Shown here piece by piece: positions 47,132 through 55,667 of a stretch of DNA of 64,000 nt (the first letter of the stretch is position 1; the number at the start of each line of letters is the position of its first letter). Location: NCBI RefSeq assembly GCF_900101675.1, contig NZ_FNKG01000001.1, positions 665,378-729,377 on the forward strand, written 5' to 3'. This DNA comes from Curtobacterium sp. UNCCL20. GTDB taxonomy: Bacteria > Actinomycetota > Actinomycetes > Actinomycetales > Microbacteriaceae. The notes under the pieces were generated by a model that worked only from the letters and a program-made list of their open reading frames with translations, did no database searches and was not told the DNA's origin. Position numbers and translations under genes: made by a program.

Positions 47132-48253
47132 ATGGACGAACCGGCAACAGGACTCGGCGCGTCGCCTTCCCGCGGCGGCGTCACCCGTTCGTCGCGCCCG
47201 ACGCTGGCCGCGGTCGCCCGTGCCGCCGGTGTCGCGCCGTCGACGGCTTCGCTCGCGTTCAGCGGGAGTGGCCCCGTGTCCGAGGACGCCAAGGCCCGCG
47301 TGCTCGCCGCCGCCGCCGAGCTCGGCTACGGCGGTCCCGATCCCCGCGCCCGGTCGCTGCGCCGAGGCCGCTCCGGCGTCATCGGTGTCGTGATGGACGA
47401 GCGCCTGAGCGATGCGTTTCGCGATCCCGTCAACGTCCTGACGCTCGACGGCATCGCCGAGGTCGCCGGTGCCGCAGGCGTGTCGCTGCTGCTCGTGCGG
47501 AGCCCGCTCGACGACGAGCAGGGTGCCGGTCCCCTCGTGGACGCCCCGATGGACGCCGTCGTGCTCGTCGGGTGCAACGTCCGGATCGACCCCGCGGTCG
47601 CCGTGCTGCGTCGTCGACAGATCCCCGTCGTCGCGATCGAGGCGGACGAGATCGAGGGCGCGGTGCCCGTGCAGCTCGACAACCGGGACGCCTCACGCCG
47701 TGCTGCGGAGTACCTGCAGGGGCTCGGGCACCGGGACGTGACCGTCGTGACGCTGCCCCTCGAGGCTGCACGCCGACGTGGGCCGATCGACGATGCCCGC
47801 CAGGCGTCCGGCATCGCCTTCACGACGCTCGAACGGCTGCGGGGTGTGCGGGAGGTCTACCCGTCCGCGGCCGCGATCGAGACCGCGGGCAGCTCGGTGG
47901 AAGAGGGACGGCTCGCCGGCGTGGCCTTGTTCGAGACCGACGGGGCGCGTCCCACGGCGGTCATCGCCCAGAGTGACCTGATCGCCGTCGGGGTGATCTC
48001 GGCCGCACTCGACGCCGGGCTCCGTGTTCCGGAGGACGTCAGCGTCGTCGGGTTCGACGGCATCACGGTGGACGACAGCCTGCTCCACCGCACTCCCATC
48101 CGGCACCTGACGACGCTCGTGCAGCCCTTCGTGCAGAAGGGGCAGGCCGCCGCACGCGCCGCCCTGGCCATGCTCGAGGGGGCGGAGCCGCAGCCGGCGT
48201 CGTTCACGTCGGAGTTGCGGGTGGGGGACACGACGGGGCCGCCGCCGGCGTAG
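47132..48253 (+). CDS. LacI-family transcriptional regulator
   Basis: 373 aa. HTH and hinge: RPTLAAVARAAGVAPSTASL, then AFSGSGPVSEDAKARVLAAA, preceded by an 18-residue extension. The periplasmic-binding-like core has GVIGVVMDERLSDAFRDPV, and the late PEDVSVVGFDGITVDD signature. A TACGCT box lies eight bases before the ATG, so the leader is absent or very short. Controls the divergent MFS gene and itself through the palindrome at 47087. Its last 48 codons have a diverged second copy at 52754-52897. Confidence 0.9.
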   Translation: MDEPATGLGASPSRGGVTRSSRPTLAAVARAAGVAPSTASLAFSGSGPVSEDAKARVLAAAAELGYGGPDPRARSLRRGRSGVIGVVMDERLSDAFRDPVNVLTLDGIAEVAGAAGVSLLLVRSPLDDEQGAGPLVDAPMDAVVLVGCNVRIDPAVAVLRRRQIPVVAIEADEIEGAVPVQLDNRDASRRAAEYLQGLGHRDVTVVTLPLEAARRRGPIDDARQASGIAFTTLERLRGVREVYPSAAAIETAGSSVEEGRLAGVALFETDGARPTAVIAQSDLIAVGVISAALDAGLRVPEDVSVVGFDGITVDDSLLHRTPIRHLTTLVQPFVQKGQAAARAALAMLEGAEPQPASFTSELRVGDTTGPPPA

Positions 48254-48299
48254 GGGAGCTGGCCCGGCCGCGACGCGGGTGGCATCGCGACATCGCACT

Positions 48300-48833
48300 T
48301 CAGGATTCCGGGTCCCCGTCCTGCAACAGCGTCGGCACGAACAGGCCGAGCGCGAGTGCGAGGAGCCCGACCGCACCGGCGACCGCGAGCCAGACGCCCC
48401 CGATCGGCCCGGCACCCGCGGACGGTGCGACCACCACGAAGGCGACTGCCTGCGCACCGATCTGCACCGATGCGAACCGCAGGCCCGACGGCCGGAGCGC
48501 TCGCAGTTGCACGCGAGCCGTCCGCGGCGTCCACGCCCAGAGCAGGCTCGTGGCGAGGACGAGGTGCGTCGTCAGGAGGAGCACCGGGAGGTTCGTCCCG
48601 TTGAGCCCTGCGATGGCGAGCTGCACCACGAGCAGGGCGGCGAACGGACCGCGGGGCAGGAGCGCAGCGGCCACGGCGAGGACCGCGGCGACGACGAGCC
48701 AACCGCTCGCTCCGATGACGACGGCCGATCCGACGAGCCCCGCCGCCAGGCCGAGCGCACCGATCGTCCACGCCGGGACGGCCGCGCCGATCGACGGGGC
48801 CCCGGTCCGCTCCGCTCGCGAGCCGGCCCTCAT
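48300..48833 (-). CDS. Membrane protein, last gene of MoxR/DUF58 operon
   Basis: 177 aa with five or six predicted helices, starting MRAGSRAERTGAPSIGAAVP and ending VPTLLQDGDPES. The segment LLLTTHLVLATSLLWAW contains the only conserved-looking polar residues. ATGA overlap with the DUF58 gene. No recognised domain; it may hold the place of the transglutaminase membrane protein that usually accompanies MoxR and DUF58. Confidence 0.75.
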   Translation of the reverse strand: MRAGSRAERTGAPSIGAAVPAWTIGALGLAAGLVGSAVVIGASGWLVVAAVLAVAAALLPRGPFAALLVVQLAIAGLNGTNLPVLLLTTHLVLATSLLWAWTPRTARVQLRALRPSGLRFASVQIGAQAVAFVVVAPSAGAGPIGGVWLAVAGAVGLLALALGLFVPTLLQDGDPES

Positions 48834-50158
48834 CCGGCCCGCCGCGGGCGGCTGAGGAGCCGCAGCTGCACTGCGGGCGAGCCGTCGTCGCCCGTCTGCC
48901 AGTGGATCTGCTCGACACCGGCGGCGGCCATGTCCGCCAGCCGGTCGTCGCGTTCGAGGGCGACGAGCCGGAACGCCGTCCGCTCGTGCTTGCTCGCCCT
49001 GCGTACGTCCGGTGTCGGGAGCACGTCCACCGCGACGACCCGGTGCCCGGTGGCCGCCCACGTCATCGCCATCGTCGCGGCCTGGTCGTCGATGAACGTG
49101 GACAGGACGACCACGAGGGACTCGGCCGGGACCAGGGGCATCCTCGCCGCCGCCGTCGCGTCGCCCGTCGGGGTCACCGTGGCGATGGTCGATCTCAGGC
49201 GTTCGAGGTGCCGCGTCCCACCGCCCGGTTCCACCGAGCGCGCGGTGCCGGACAGGGCGCGGAAGCCAACCCGGTCCCCGGCGGCGATGTACGCGGTCGC
49301 GAGGGACAGAGCGGCCTCGCGCGCGAGGTCGAGCGAGGTCGCCTCGTGCGCCCGGTGGCGGGAGATGCCCCACTCCGCGACGTCGGAGCCGAGGTCGTCG
49401 CGGCCGTCGACGACGAGGACGACGAGCGCGTCGGCGGTGGCGAAGGTGCGCCGGACGTAGAGGTCCCCGGGGCGTTCGGCACGCCGTGCGGTGCGCCGCC
49501 AGTCGATCCGCCGGAGGCGGTCCCCGGGGGTGAACAGGGCCACGTCGCGGAACTCGCCGCCGTCGCCCGGTCGGGCGGTGTCGTGCGCACCGGTGATGCC
49601 CGTCACGCGACGCGGCATCGGCAGGTGCTGCATGCGGAGGTGCGGCGGCGGGACGACCGCTTCACCGATCGGTCCCGCAGCCGGTACCGACACCGCGGTG
49701 CCGCCCCGTCCGAGGAGCGAGACGTGCGTCCGCAGGATCTCCTGGGGCCCGGAGTGCGAGACCGGCACGGTCCCGGAGAGCGACGCCGCCGTCCGGCGAT
49801 CGACCACGACGACGTGCCGTCGGTCGACCGCGACGCGGAGCTCGAGGGCGACGGCCTCGGCGGAGGCCGGCAGTGCGACCTCCGTCCGGTACCCGACGCC
49901 GCGGCCCGAGTCGGACGGGGCGAGCGTCGTCCTCACCCGGACCGGTTCTCGGCCGAGGTGCCGACGGGCGCCGAAGCCGGCGGTCACGAGGGCCGGCAGC
50001 GCGACGACGGCGAGCTCCGGGCGTCCGGTGACGAGGGCGAGACCGGCGAGGAACACCCCGGCTGCGAGCCCGAACACGAGCGCCGGGTTGCGCGCCCAGA
50101 CCGGTGCGCCGTCGGATCCGGGCGCCTGGCCGGCGGGAGGCGGGTCGGGAACGCTCAC
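48830..50158 (-). CDS. DUF58 domain protein
   Basis: 442 aa. Two N-terminal helices (LVFGLAAGVFLAGLALV and VVALPALVTAGF), a beta-rich region, then the DUF58 signature FTPGDRLRRIDWRRTARR near residue 245, followed by a von Willebrand-like fold (LVVLVVDGRDDLGSD). DUF58 proteins work with MoxR ATPases, probably in maturation of secreted or membrane complexes. GTG 50158 overlaps the MoxR stop by four bases. Confidence 0.9.
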   Translation of the reverse strand: MSVPDPPPAGQAPGSDGAPVWARNPALVFGLAAGVFLAGLALVTGRPELAVVALPALVTAGFGARRHLGREPVRVRTTLAPSDSGRGVGYRTEVALPASAEAVALELRVAVDRRHVVVVDRRTAASLSGTVPVSHSGPQEILRTHVSLLGRGGTAVSVPAAGPIGEAVVPPPHLRMQHLPMPRRVTGITGAHDTARPGDGGEFRDVALFTPGDRLRRIDWRRTARRAERPGDLYVRRTFATADALVVLVVDGRDDLGSDVAEWGISRHRAHEATSLDLAREAALSLATAYIAAGDRVGFRALSGTARSVEPGGGTRHLERLRSTIATVTPTGDATAAARMPLVPAESLVVVLSTFIDDQAATMAMTWAATGHRVVAVDVLPTPDVRRASKHERTAFRLVALERDDRLADMAAAGVEQIHWQTGDDGSPAVQLRLLSRPRRAG

Positions 50159-51201
50159 CGCGCCTCCAGGCCGGCACCGGACCCACCGGACGCACCCGCA
50201 GCGCCGGACGCACCGACCCCGACCACCGGCGGCCCCGGCACCTGCGCGACGATGCCGCGAACGATCCCCGCCGGGTCCACCCCGTTCGCCCATGCCTGCG
50301 GCGTCAGCGAGATCCGGTGCGCCAGCACTGCGACCGCGGTGCCCTTGACGTCCTCCGGCGTGACGAAGTCCCGCCCGTCGATGACCGCGCGTGCACGGCC
50401 CACGAGCATGAGCGCCTGCGCCCCGCGCGGCGACGCCCCGACCTGCACGTCGCGGTGGCTCCGCGTCGCGCTCGCGAGGTCGACGCAGTACAGGGCGATG
50501 TCCTCGTCGACGTGCACGCCCTCGACGCTGGCCTGCATGCGGAGCATCTCGGACGCGCTGACCACGGCGTCGACCTCCGCGACCTCGTGCCGCCGACCGA
50601 TCCGGTTGAGGAGCACGCGCTGCTCGCCCTCACGGGTCGGGTAGCCGACGGCGAGCCGCACCATGAACCGGTCGAGCTGCGCCTCCGGGAGGGCGTACGT
50701 CCCCTCGTACTCGATCGGGTTCGACGTCGCGATGACGTGGAACGGTCGGGGGAGCGGGAAGCGCTCACCCTCGACCGTGACCTGCCCCTCCGCCATCGCC
50801 TCGAGCAGCGCCGACTGCGTCTTCGGTGACGTCCGGTTGATCTCGTCGGCGAGGAACATCCCGGTGAAGACGGGGCCCGGCCGGAAGACGAACTCGGCGG
50901 TCGCAGGGGCGTAGACGAACGACCCGGTGATGTCGGCGGGCAGCAGGTCCGGGGTGCACTGGAGCCGACGGAAGTCGAGCCCGCACGCGGCGGCGAGGCT
51001 CCGCGCCGCCAGGGTCTTGCCGAGCCCGGGGACGTCCTCGAAGAGCACGTGCCCGCCGGCGAGGACGCTCGCGAAGGCGAGGGCGAGCGGCTCACGCATC
51101 CCGACGACGACGTCGCCGACCGCGTCGAGGACGTCACGGGCTCGGGCGGCGACGTCGGCGATGGCCATCGGGGCCTCGTTCTGGGGCTGGGGCACGGTCA
51201 C
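50155..51201 (-). CDS. MoxR-family AAA+ ATPase
   Basis: 348 aa. Walker A VPGLGKTLAARSLA, Walker B FLADEINRTSPKTQSALLEA, sensor 1 HVIATSNPIEYEGTYALPEA and arginine-finger region DRFMVRL define the MoxR group, a chaperone-like ATPase. The C-terminus runs into a Gly/Ala-rich tail GVGASGAAGASGGSGAGLEAR; the final GLEAR is encoded by a repeat half-site whose edge touches the stop codon. Overlaps both neighbours by 4 bp. Confidence 0.93.
   Translation of the reverse strand: MTVPQPQNEAPMAIADVAARARDVLDAVGDVVVGMREPLALAFASVLAGGHVLFEDVPGLGKTLAARSLAAACGLDFRRLQCTPDLLPADITGSFVYAPATAEFVFRPGPVFTGMFLADEINRTSPKTQSALLEAMAEGQVTVEGERFPLPRPFHVIATSNPIEYEGTYALPEAQLDRFMVRLAVGYPTREGEQRVLLNRIGRRHEVAEVDAVVSASEMLRMQASVEGVHVDEDIALYCVDLASATRSHRDVQVGASPRGAQALMLVGRARAVIDGRDFVTPEDVKGTAVAVLAHRISLTPQAWANGVDPAGIVRGIVAQVPGPPVVGVGASGAAGASGGSGAGLEAR
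50158..50172. repeat. Repeat half-site H8 (MoxR C-terminus)
   Basis: CCGCGCCTCCAGGCC; read on the minus strand as GLEAR followed at once by the MoxR stop, inside the GTGA overlap with the DUF58 start. Confidence 0.8.
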
Positions 51202-51692
51202 GGCTGCCTCTCGGTCGTGGTGCGGTCGGTGAGGGGTGCGAGCGACTCGACCGCGGTGAGGACGGTCCCGAACGCGGCGAGGTCGAGTTCGGGCCGCCGT
51301 TCGCTCCGCAGCACCGCGACGACGGCCGGCGGGAGGACCGCCTCGATCGCGGCGCGGTCGTCCGGGTCGTCCAGGTCAAGGCGGTGGAGCGTCCGGAGAC
51401 GACGGCGAGCGACGGCACGGACGCGGGCGAGTGCCCGCTCCGGCACGCCGCCGCGGGACCGGAGGGCCCAGGCGGTCTCGGACAGGTCGCGTCGGGCGCC
51501 GGGTGCGGATCGGACGGGAGGCACGGGCCAGGCCAGCGACGGACCGTCACGGATCGCGGTCCACGTCAGTCCCACGGCGGCGACCACGCCGCCGACGGCG
51601 AGGGACAGCGGGACGCCGACGCCGAAGAACCAGACGACGCCGGACGCGATCACAGCGAGCACGAGGACGCCTGCCACGGCCCGGGGGTTCAC
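51198..51692 (-). CDS. Membrane-anchored protein of the MoxR/DUF58 operon
   Basis: 164 aa. Two N-terminal helices (VAGVLVLAVIASGVVWFFGV and LSLAVGGVVAAVGLTWTAI), then a cytosolic helical domain rich in Arg (VRAVARRRLRTLHRLDL). No catalytic motif and no recognised family. GTG 51692 overlaps the DUF4129 stop and its own stop overlaps the MoxR start, so it is part of the same complex or pathway. Confidence 0.8.
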   Translation of the reverse strand: MNPRAVAGVLVLAVIASGVVWFFGVGVPLSLAVGGVVAAVGLTWTAIRDGPSLAWPVPPVRSAPGARRDLSETAWALRSRGGVPERALARVRAVARRRLRTLHRLDLDDPDDRAAIEAVLPPAVVAVLRSERRPELDLAAFGTVLTAVESLAPLTDRTTTERQP

Positions 51693-52423
51693 GATCGCTC
51701 CGTCGGTGCCACGGCCCACTGCTGCTCCAGTGTCCGCAGTGCGGCACGGACCGCCTCGACGTCCTGATCGGTGGCCGGTACGCCGCCGAACCGAACCGCG
51801 AGGTAGCAGCGACGGAGGGTGCTCAGGGCGGTCTCGTCGACGTGGAGCTGCTGGAGGATGCGCGTGGTGAACTCGGTCGGGGTCTCCGCTGAACCGCGTC
51901 GGAACCCGGCGTCCTCTGCGGACTCCTGCAGTCCGAGCCACGCCGCGGTGACGGCGTCGGACGGGTCGCGGTGTTCCGCCAGCACCGCGAGCGCGCGACC
52001 GAGCCCACGGCGGATGTGCTGCAGCCCGACCTCGGCCGACGGGTCCGTGGTCACGTCCACCGCGAGTCCGGCGACGTCGATCCGTTCCGGGCTGCCACGG
52101 CGGCGTCGGCCGCGGAGGACGTACACCACCGCCAGGACGGCGAGCGCGGCGATCACGACCACCGCGACGACGAGGAGCCAGGTCGCGTCGACGTGGTGGG
52201 CGGACGGTGCCCCGAGCGGTTGCGGCGCGGTGCTGGCCGGCGCTGATGCGACCTGCTCCGGCGGCGGCGCGGTGGCCCGGGCGACGGTCGGGGACCACCG
52301 GGCGCCGGTCAGGACGGGATGTGCCCCGAGGGCCGCCGCGGCGACGACGAGACCGCCGAGGGCGAAGGCGATGACGGGGACGAACGGGAAGCCGCCGCGT
52401 TGCGGACCGTCGTCGTGCGCCAT
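51689..52423 (-). CDS. DUF4129 domain protein
   Basis: 244 aa. One N-terminal helix (FVPVIAFALGGLVVAAAAL), a Pro/Ala-rich outer stretch, a second helix (WLLVVAVVVIAALAVLAVVYV) and a cytosolic DUF4129 domain with PTEFTTRILQQLHVDETAL and LRRCYLAVRFGG. DUF4129 is usually fused to or next to transglutaminase proteins of MoxR/DUF58 operons. First gene of five; the ATG follows a TAGCGT box by six bases. Confidence 0.87.
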   Translation of the reverse strand: MAHDDGPQRGGFPFVPVIAFALGGLVVAAAALGAHPVLTGARWSPTVARATAPPPEQVASAPASTAPQPLGAPSAHHVDATWLLVVAVVVIAALAVLAVVYVLRGRRRRGSPERIDVAGLAVDVTTDPSAEVGLQHIRRGLGRALAVLAEHRDPSDAVTAAWLGLQESAEDAGFRRGSAETPTEFTTRILQQLHVDETALSTLRRCYLAVRFGGVPATDQDVEAVRAALRTLEQQWAVAPTERS

Positions 52424-52429
52424 GCCGTC

Positions 52430-52435
52430 ACGCTA
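52430..52435 (-). promoter_or_regulatory. -10 box TAGCGT, leaderless start of the DUF4129/MoxR operon
   Basis: TAGCGT, six bases, ATG 52423 on the minus strand. The only promoter seen for the five-gene unit. Confidence 0.55.
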
Positions 52436-52507
52436 CCCCGGGTGCGGACCGCGGGTCCCGGCGCTCGCTGCCTTCCGCCACGGCGGCTGCCGCCCACGAC
52501 CATCCCC

Positions 52508-52751
52508 TCACCGCGCCAACGCCTGTTCCACCCAGCCGCGCCGGTGCGCGCGCACCCCGAGCGTCACCGCCCGGACCCCGATGTACCCGAGCGCGAACGC
52601 CGCCCACAGCCCGGCGAGCGTGCTGCCGGCCAACCAGAGCAGCGGCAGGTACACGACGAGGTTCACGCCTCCGGCGATCGCCAGGTACCGCGCGTCCCCG
52701 GCGCCGATCAGCACTCCGTCGAGCACGAACACGTACCCGGCGACGGGCATC
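52508..52751 (-). pseudogene. 3' fragment of a second MATE efflux gene
   Basis: Encodes the last 80 residues of a MATE protein (MPVAGYVFVLDGVLIGAGDA ... ending EQALAR) almost identical to the C-terminus of the intact gene at 53445 (ending EAALSR), with scattered changes. The match stops at 52751, where lacI-like sequence on the other strand begins. No start or ribosome site; it is a remnant. Confidence 0.85.
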
Positions 52752-52753
52752 TC

Positions 52754-52897
52754 GTGCAGAAGGGGCAGGCCGCCGCCCGCGCTGCCCTGGCCATGCTCGA
52801 GGGGGCGGAGCCGCAGCTGGCGTCGTTCACGTCGGAGCTGCGGATCGGCAACACGACGGGGCCGCCGCCCGCGGACGACCGCCCGGATCGAGCCTGA
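52754..52897 (+). pseudogene. 3' fragment of a second lacI gene
   Basis: Encodes VQKGQAAARAALAMLEGAEP, then QLASFTSELRIGNTTGPPPA, a diverged copy of the end of the LacI protein at 47132 (QPASFTSELRVGDTTGPPPA). The frame continues DDRPDRA before its stop. Joined head-on to the MATE fragment at about 52752, so both 5' halves and the promoter between them were deleted. Confidence 0.85.
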
Positions 52898-52958
52898 CCG
52901 TTCGGGCGACTCCCGGCGTCAAGCGGTGACGGTTGCCCGCTGGACAGTGCGACCGGTG

Positions 52959-53372
52959 CTACTCGTTGGCGGTGATGGTGTAGGTCACGGAGATGCCCGG
53001 CGTGCTGATGTAGACCGTGTACTCGTCACTGCTGAAGAGCGCACGGTTCTTGCTGGCGCTGGCGCTGGCGCTCTGCGTGAACCCCTTGGCGGTGAGTGCG
53101 GCCCGCGCGTCAGCGAAGCCCGTCTTCGAAGTCGGATCGATGGTGACGGACCAGCCGTTGACCTCGTCTCCACCGGCGACCGCGACGGTTCCGGGGATGA
53201 GCGGGACGTCGCTCTTCGGGAAGTCTGCGGGCAGCGGCTCGGACTTCGGCGAGGACGTGGCCGTGGGGGTGGCGGTGTCGTTCGATCCCTGTGCAGTGGC
53301 GCAAGCGGCGAGGGAACCGATGGTGAGGGCAGCGACGAGGATGGCCGGAACCACGGACGAGCGTGTAGACAA
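52959..53372 (-). CDS. Small lipoprotein of unknown function
   Basis: 137 aa. TTG start with CAGGAG upstream; signal peptide with lipobox GSLAAC (Cys near residue 24), a Ser/Thr/Pro linker, then a beta-rich domain (GTVAVAGGDEVNGWSVTID, TYTITANE). A helix ADARAALTAKGF precedes the last strands. No recognised family, but the fold pattern resembles small PASTA- or BLIP-like extracytoplasmic domains; this is only a guess. Confidence 0.75.
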   Translation of the reverse strand: MSTRSSVVPAILVAALTIGSLAACATAQGSNDTATPTATSSPKSEPLPADFPKSDVPLIPGTVAVAGGDEVNGWSVTIDPTSKTGFADARAALTAKGFTQSASASASKNRALFSSDEYTVYISTPGISVTYTITANE

Positions 53373-53444
53373 TGTTTCTCCTGTTGCATTTGCAGCGTTT
53401 GTAGCCCACCGAGGCTATCTCGTCCGCGTCCCGACACCGGTACC

Positions 53445-54779
53445 TCAGCGGCTCAACGCCGCCTCCACCCACCCCCGCCGGTGCGCGCGCACCCCGAGCG
53501 TCACCGCCCGGACCCCGATGTACCCGAGCGCGAACGCCGCCCACAGCCCGGCGAGTGTGCCGCCCGCCCACCACAGCAGCGGCAGGTACACGACGAGGTT
53601 CACGCCTCCGGCGATGGCCAGGTACCGCGCGTCCCCGGCGCCGATCAGGACCCCGTCGAGCACGAACACGTACCCGGCGACGGGCATCCCGACCGCGACG
53701 AGCACCAGCACGACGGGCAGGGCGTCGCGCACCGCCTGCGAGTCGGAGAAGACCGGCCCGAGCACCCCGCTGGCCGCCAGCGTCAGCAGGCCGAGGAGCA
53801 CACCACCGGCGATCCCGAGCAGCACGAGCCGCCGCGTGACCAACCGCACCCGCGATGCATCCCGTGCCCCGAGCCCGTGCCCGACGAGCGCCTGCCCGGC
53901 GATCGCGAGGGCGTCGAGCGCGAACGCCAGGGTGGAGAACACCGTCAGCCCGACCTGCGTCGTCGCCAGCCCGGTGGTCCCCAGCCCGGCGGCCGCCGCT
54001 ACGGTCGCGAGCATCGCCACGCGCAGTGACGCGGTCCGGAGGAACAGCCAGGCGCCGGATCGCAGGGCCCGTGCGACGCCCGAGGCGCCGGGTCGCAGCG
54101 GCGCTCCCGACGACCGGGCTGCACGGATCGCGATGCGCACGTAGACGACGGCCATCGCCCACTGCACGATGACGGTGCCCGCGGCGGAGCCCTCGACGCC
54201 CCAGCCGGCGCCGTAGATGAGGACGGCGTTGAGGAGCCCGTTCGCGACGAACCCGACGGTCGCGACGACGAGCGGGGTCCTCGTGTCCTGCAGCCCGCGC
54301 AGCAGTCCGGTCGACGCGGTCACGACGAGGATCCCGGGGAGTCCGATGAGCGACAGCGTCAGGTAGGCGGTCGCCGCCGCCGACACCTCGGGAGCAGCGC
54401 CGAACAGGGACACGAGCGGTCCGGCGAGCGGCCACCCGACGAGCGCGAGGACCACACCCAGCACCAGCGCGAGCCACATGCCGTCGATGCCCGCGTGCAC
54501 GGCTCCGCGACGGTCGCCACCGCCGAGCGCGCGCGCCACGGCCGGGGTCGTCGAGTACGCCAGGAACACGAGCAGTCCGGTCACGGTCTGCAGCACGACG
54601 CTCGCGAGTCCGACGGCGGCGAGGGGTGTCGCCCCGAGGTGGCCGACGAGCGCGGTGTCGGTGAGCAGGAACAGCGGCTCGACCACGAGCGCCCCGAGCG
54701 CGGGCACCGCCAATCGCACGATGTCGCGGTCGACCGCGCGCCGTTGGGCGGTCGCAGCGTGTCGCGTCGGTCGGTGCAC
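53445..54779 (-). CDS. MATE-family efflux transporter
   Basis: 444 aa, 12 helices, DinF-like. RDIVRLAVPALGALVVEPLF opens the first helix; TALVGHLGATPLAAVGLASV is the conserved segment after helix 1, and its second-half counterpart is DALAIAGQALVGHGLGARD. Sodium- or proton-driven drug export. GTG 54779 has a CAGAAT box six bases upstream. The last 80 codons are duplicated at 52508. A repeat hairpin lies between it and the divergent SfLAP gene. Confidence 0.9.
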   Translation of the reverse strand: MHRPTRHAATAQRRAVDRDIVRLAVPALGALVVEPLFLLTDTALVGHLGATPLAAVGLASVVLQTVTGLLVFLAYSTTPAVARALGGGDRRGAVHAGIDGMWLALVLGVVLALVGWPLAGPLVSLFGAAPEVSAAATAYLTLSLIGLPGILVVTASTGLLRGLQDTRTPLVVATVGFVANGLLNAVLIYGAGWGVEGSAAGTVIVQWAMAVVYVRIAIRAARSSGAPLRPGASGVARALRSGAWLFLRTASLRVAMLATVAAAAGLGTTGLATTQVGLTVFSTLAFALDALAIAGQALVGHGLGARDASRVRLVTRRLVLLGIAGGVLLGLLTLAASGVLGPVFSDSQAVRDALPVVLVLVAVGMPVAGYVFVLDGVLIGAGDARYLAIAGGVNLVVYLPLLWWAGGTLAGLWAAFALGYIGVRAVTLGVRAHRRGWVEAALSR

Positions 54780-54847
54780 CGACCCATTCTGGCGGCGATG
54801 CCGACACGACGTGGCCGGCCGACGGGGTGGGCGTCACCCGTGACGGA

Positions 54848-54883
54848 CTGGAGGCCCGTGGCGGCGCCGCCACGGGCCTCCAG
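54848..54883. repeat. Palindromic repeat, full copy 4 (perfect 36 bp)
   Basis: CTGGAGGCCCGTGGCGGC and its exact reverse complement, 18 bp each; ACGG/CCGT extends the stem after one mismatch. Unlike the other copies it lies between two divergent genes, where a terminator is not needed. Confidence 0.88.
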
Positions 54884-54964
54884 GCCGTCGCTCCCCACGT
54901 CGTCGGGCGGCTGGCTGCGTCCGGCTGCGGACCACGGGGGTCGGCACGGGAGCTCGCCCGGGAA

Positions 54965-54970
54965 TACGAT
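54965..54970 (+). promoter_or_regulatory. -10 box TACGAT, leaderless start
   Basis: TACGAT, six bases, GTG 54977. Confidence 0.55.
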
Positions 54971-54976
54971 CCTGCC

Positions 54977-55639
54977 GTGGACGTCCTCGCGCTGGTCCCC
55001 GGAGCGGTCGGGATCGCGCTCAGCCCGCTGCCGATCGCGTCGGTGGTGTTCCTGCTCGGCCACCGGCGCGGCTCCGCATCGGCGTTGGCGTGCGCGCTCG
55101 GATGGATCGCCGCGGTCGCCGTCGCGCTCGTGGCGTCGGTGCTCGTGGGCGAGTCGCTGCCTTCGCAGGCGGTCGCGGGGTCGCGGGTGCAGGCCGTGAT
55201 CGCGCTGTGCGCGGCCGTGCTGCTCGCCGGACTCGCCGTGTGGCAGTGGCTGCGGCGGCGATTGCCGGACGGGTCGCCGGCGAGCTCGAGGTGGGCGGAC
55301 GCCATGGAGGCCATCGGACCAGGCCGGGCGTTCGGGCTCGGCGCGCTCCTGTTCCTCAGCCCGAAGTCACTCGTGCTGGCGCTGGCCGCCGGACTGGCGT
55401 TCGGCGATGCGGATCCGAGCGCTCCGGAGACCGTGCTGGTGGCGGTCCTGTTCGTGGCCGTGTCCGGGGCCGCGGTCCTGCTGCCGGTCGTGCTGGCGGT
55501 GACGATGCGGTCCGGCGCGCAGCGGGTGCTCGCCGCCGTGCGCGACTGGATCGCCCGGTGGGGGTCGATCTCGCTCGTCGTCCTGCTCGTCGTGCTGGCG
55601 GTGGTGCAGCTGGTGATCGGGCTGGTCGGGTTGCGCTGA
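54977..55639 (+). CDS. SfLAP/GAP-family membrane protein
   Basis: 220 aa, six helices. VDVLALVPGAVGIALSPLPI begins the first, and the second-half counterpart is LGALLFLSPKSLVLALAAGL, the LysE-like inverted repeat of the GAP/Sap family, whose mycobacterial members move lipids. GTG 54977 is chosen for its leaderless promoter; the longer frame would run through the palindromic repeat. Cargo unknown. Confidence 0.82.
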   Translation: MDVLALVPGAVGIALSPLPIASVVFLLGHRRGSASALACALGWIAAVAVALVASVLVGESLPSQAVAGSRVQAVIALCAAVLLAGLAVWQWLRRRLPDGSPASSRWADAMEAIGPGRAFGLGALLFLSPKSLVLALAAGLAFGDADPSAPETVLVAVLFVAVSGAAVLLPVVLAVTMRSGAQRVLAAVRDWIARWGSISLVVLLVVLAVVQLVIGLVGLR

Positions 55640-55667
55640 CCCGCCCTCGGACGGTCCCGCGCCCTCG

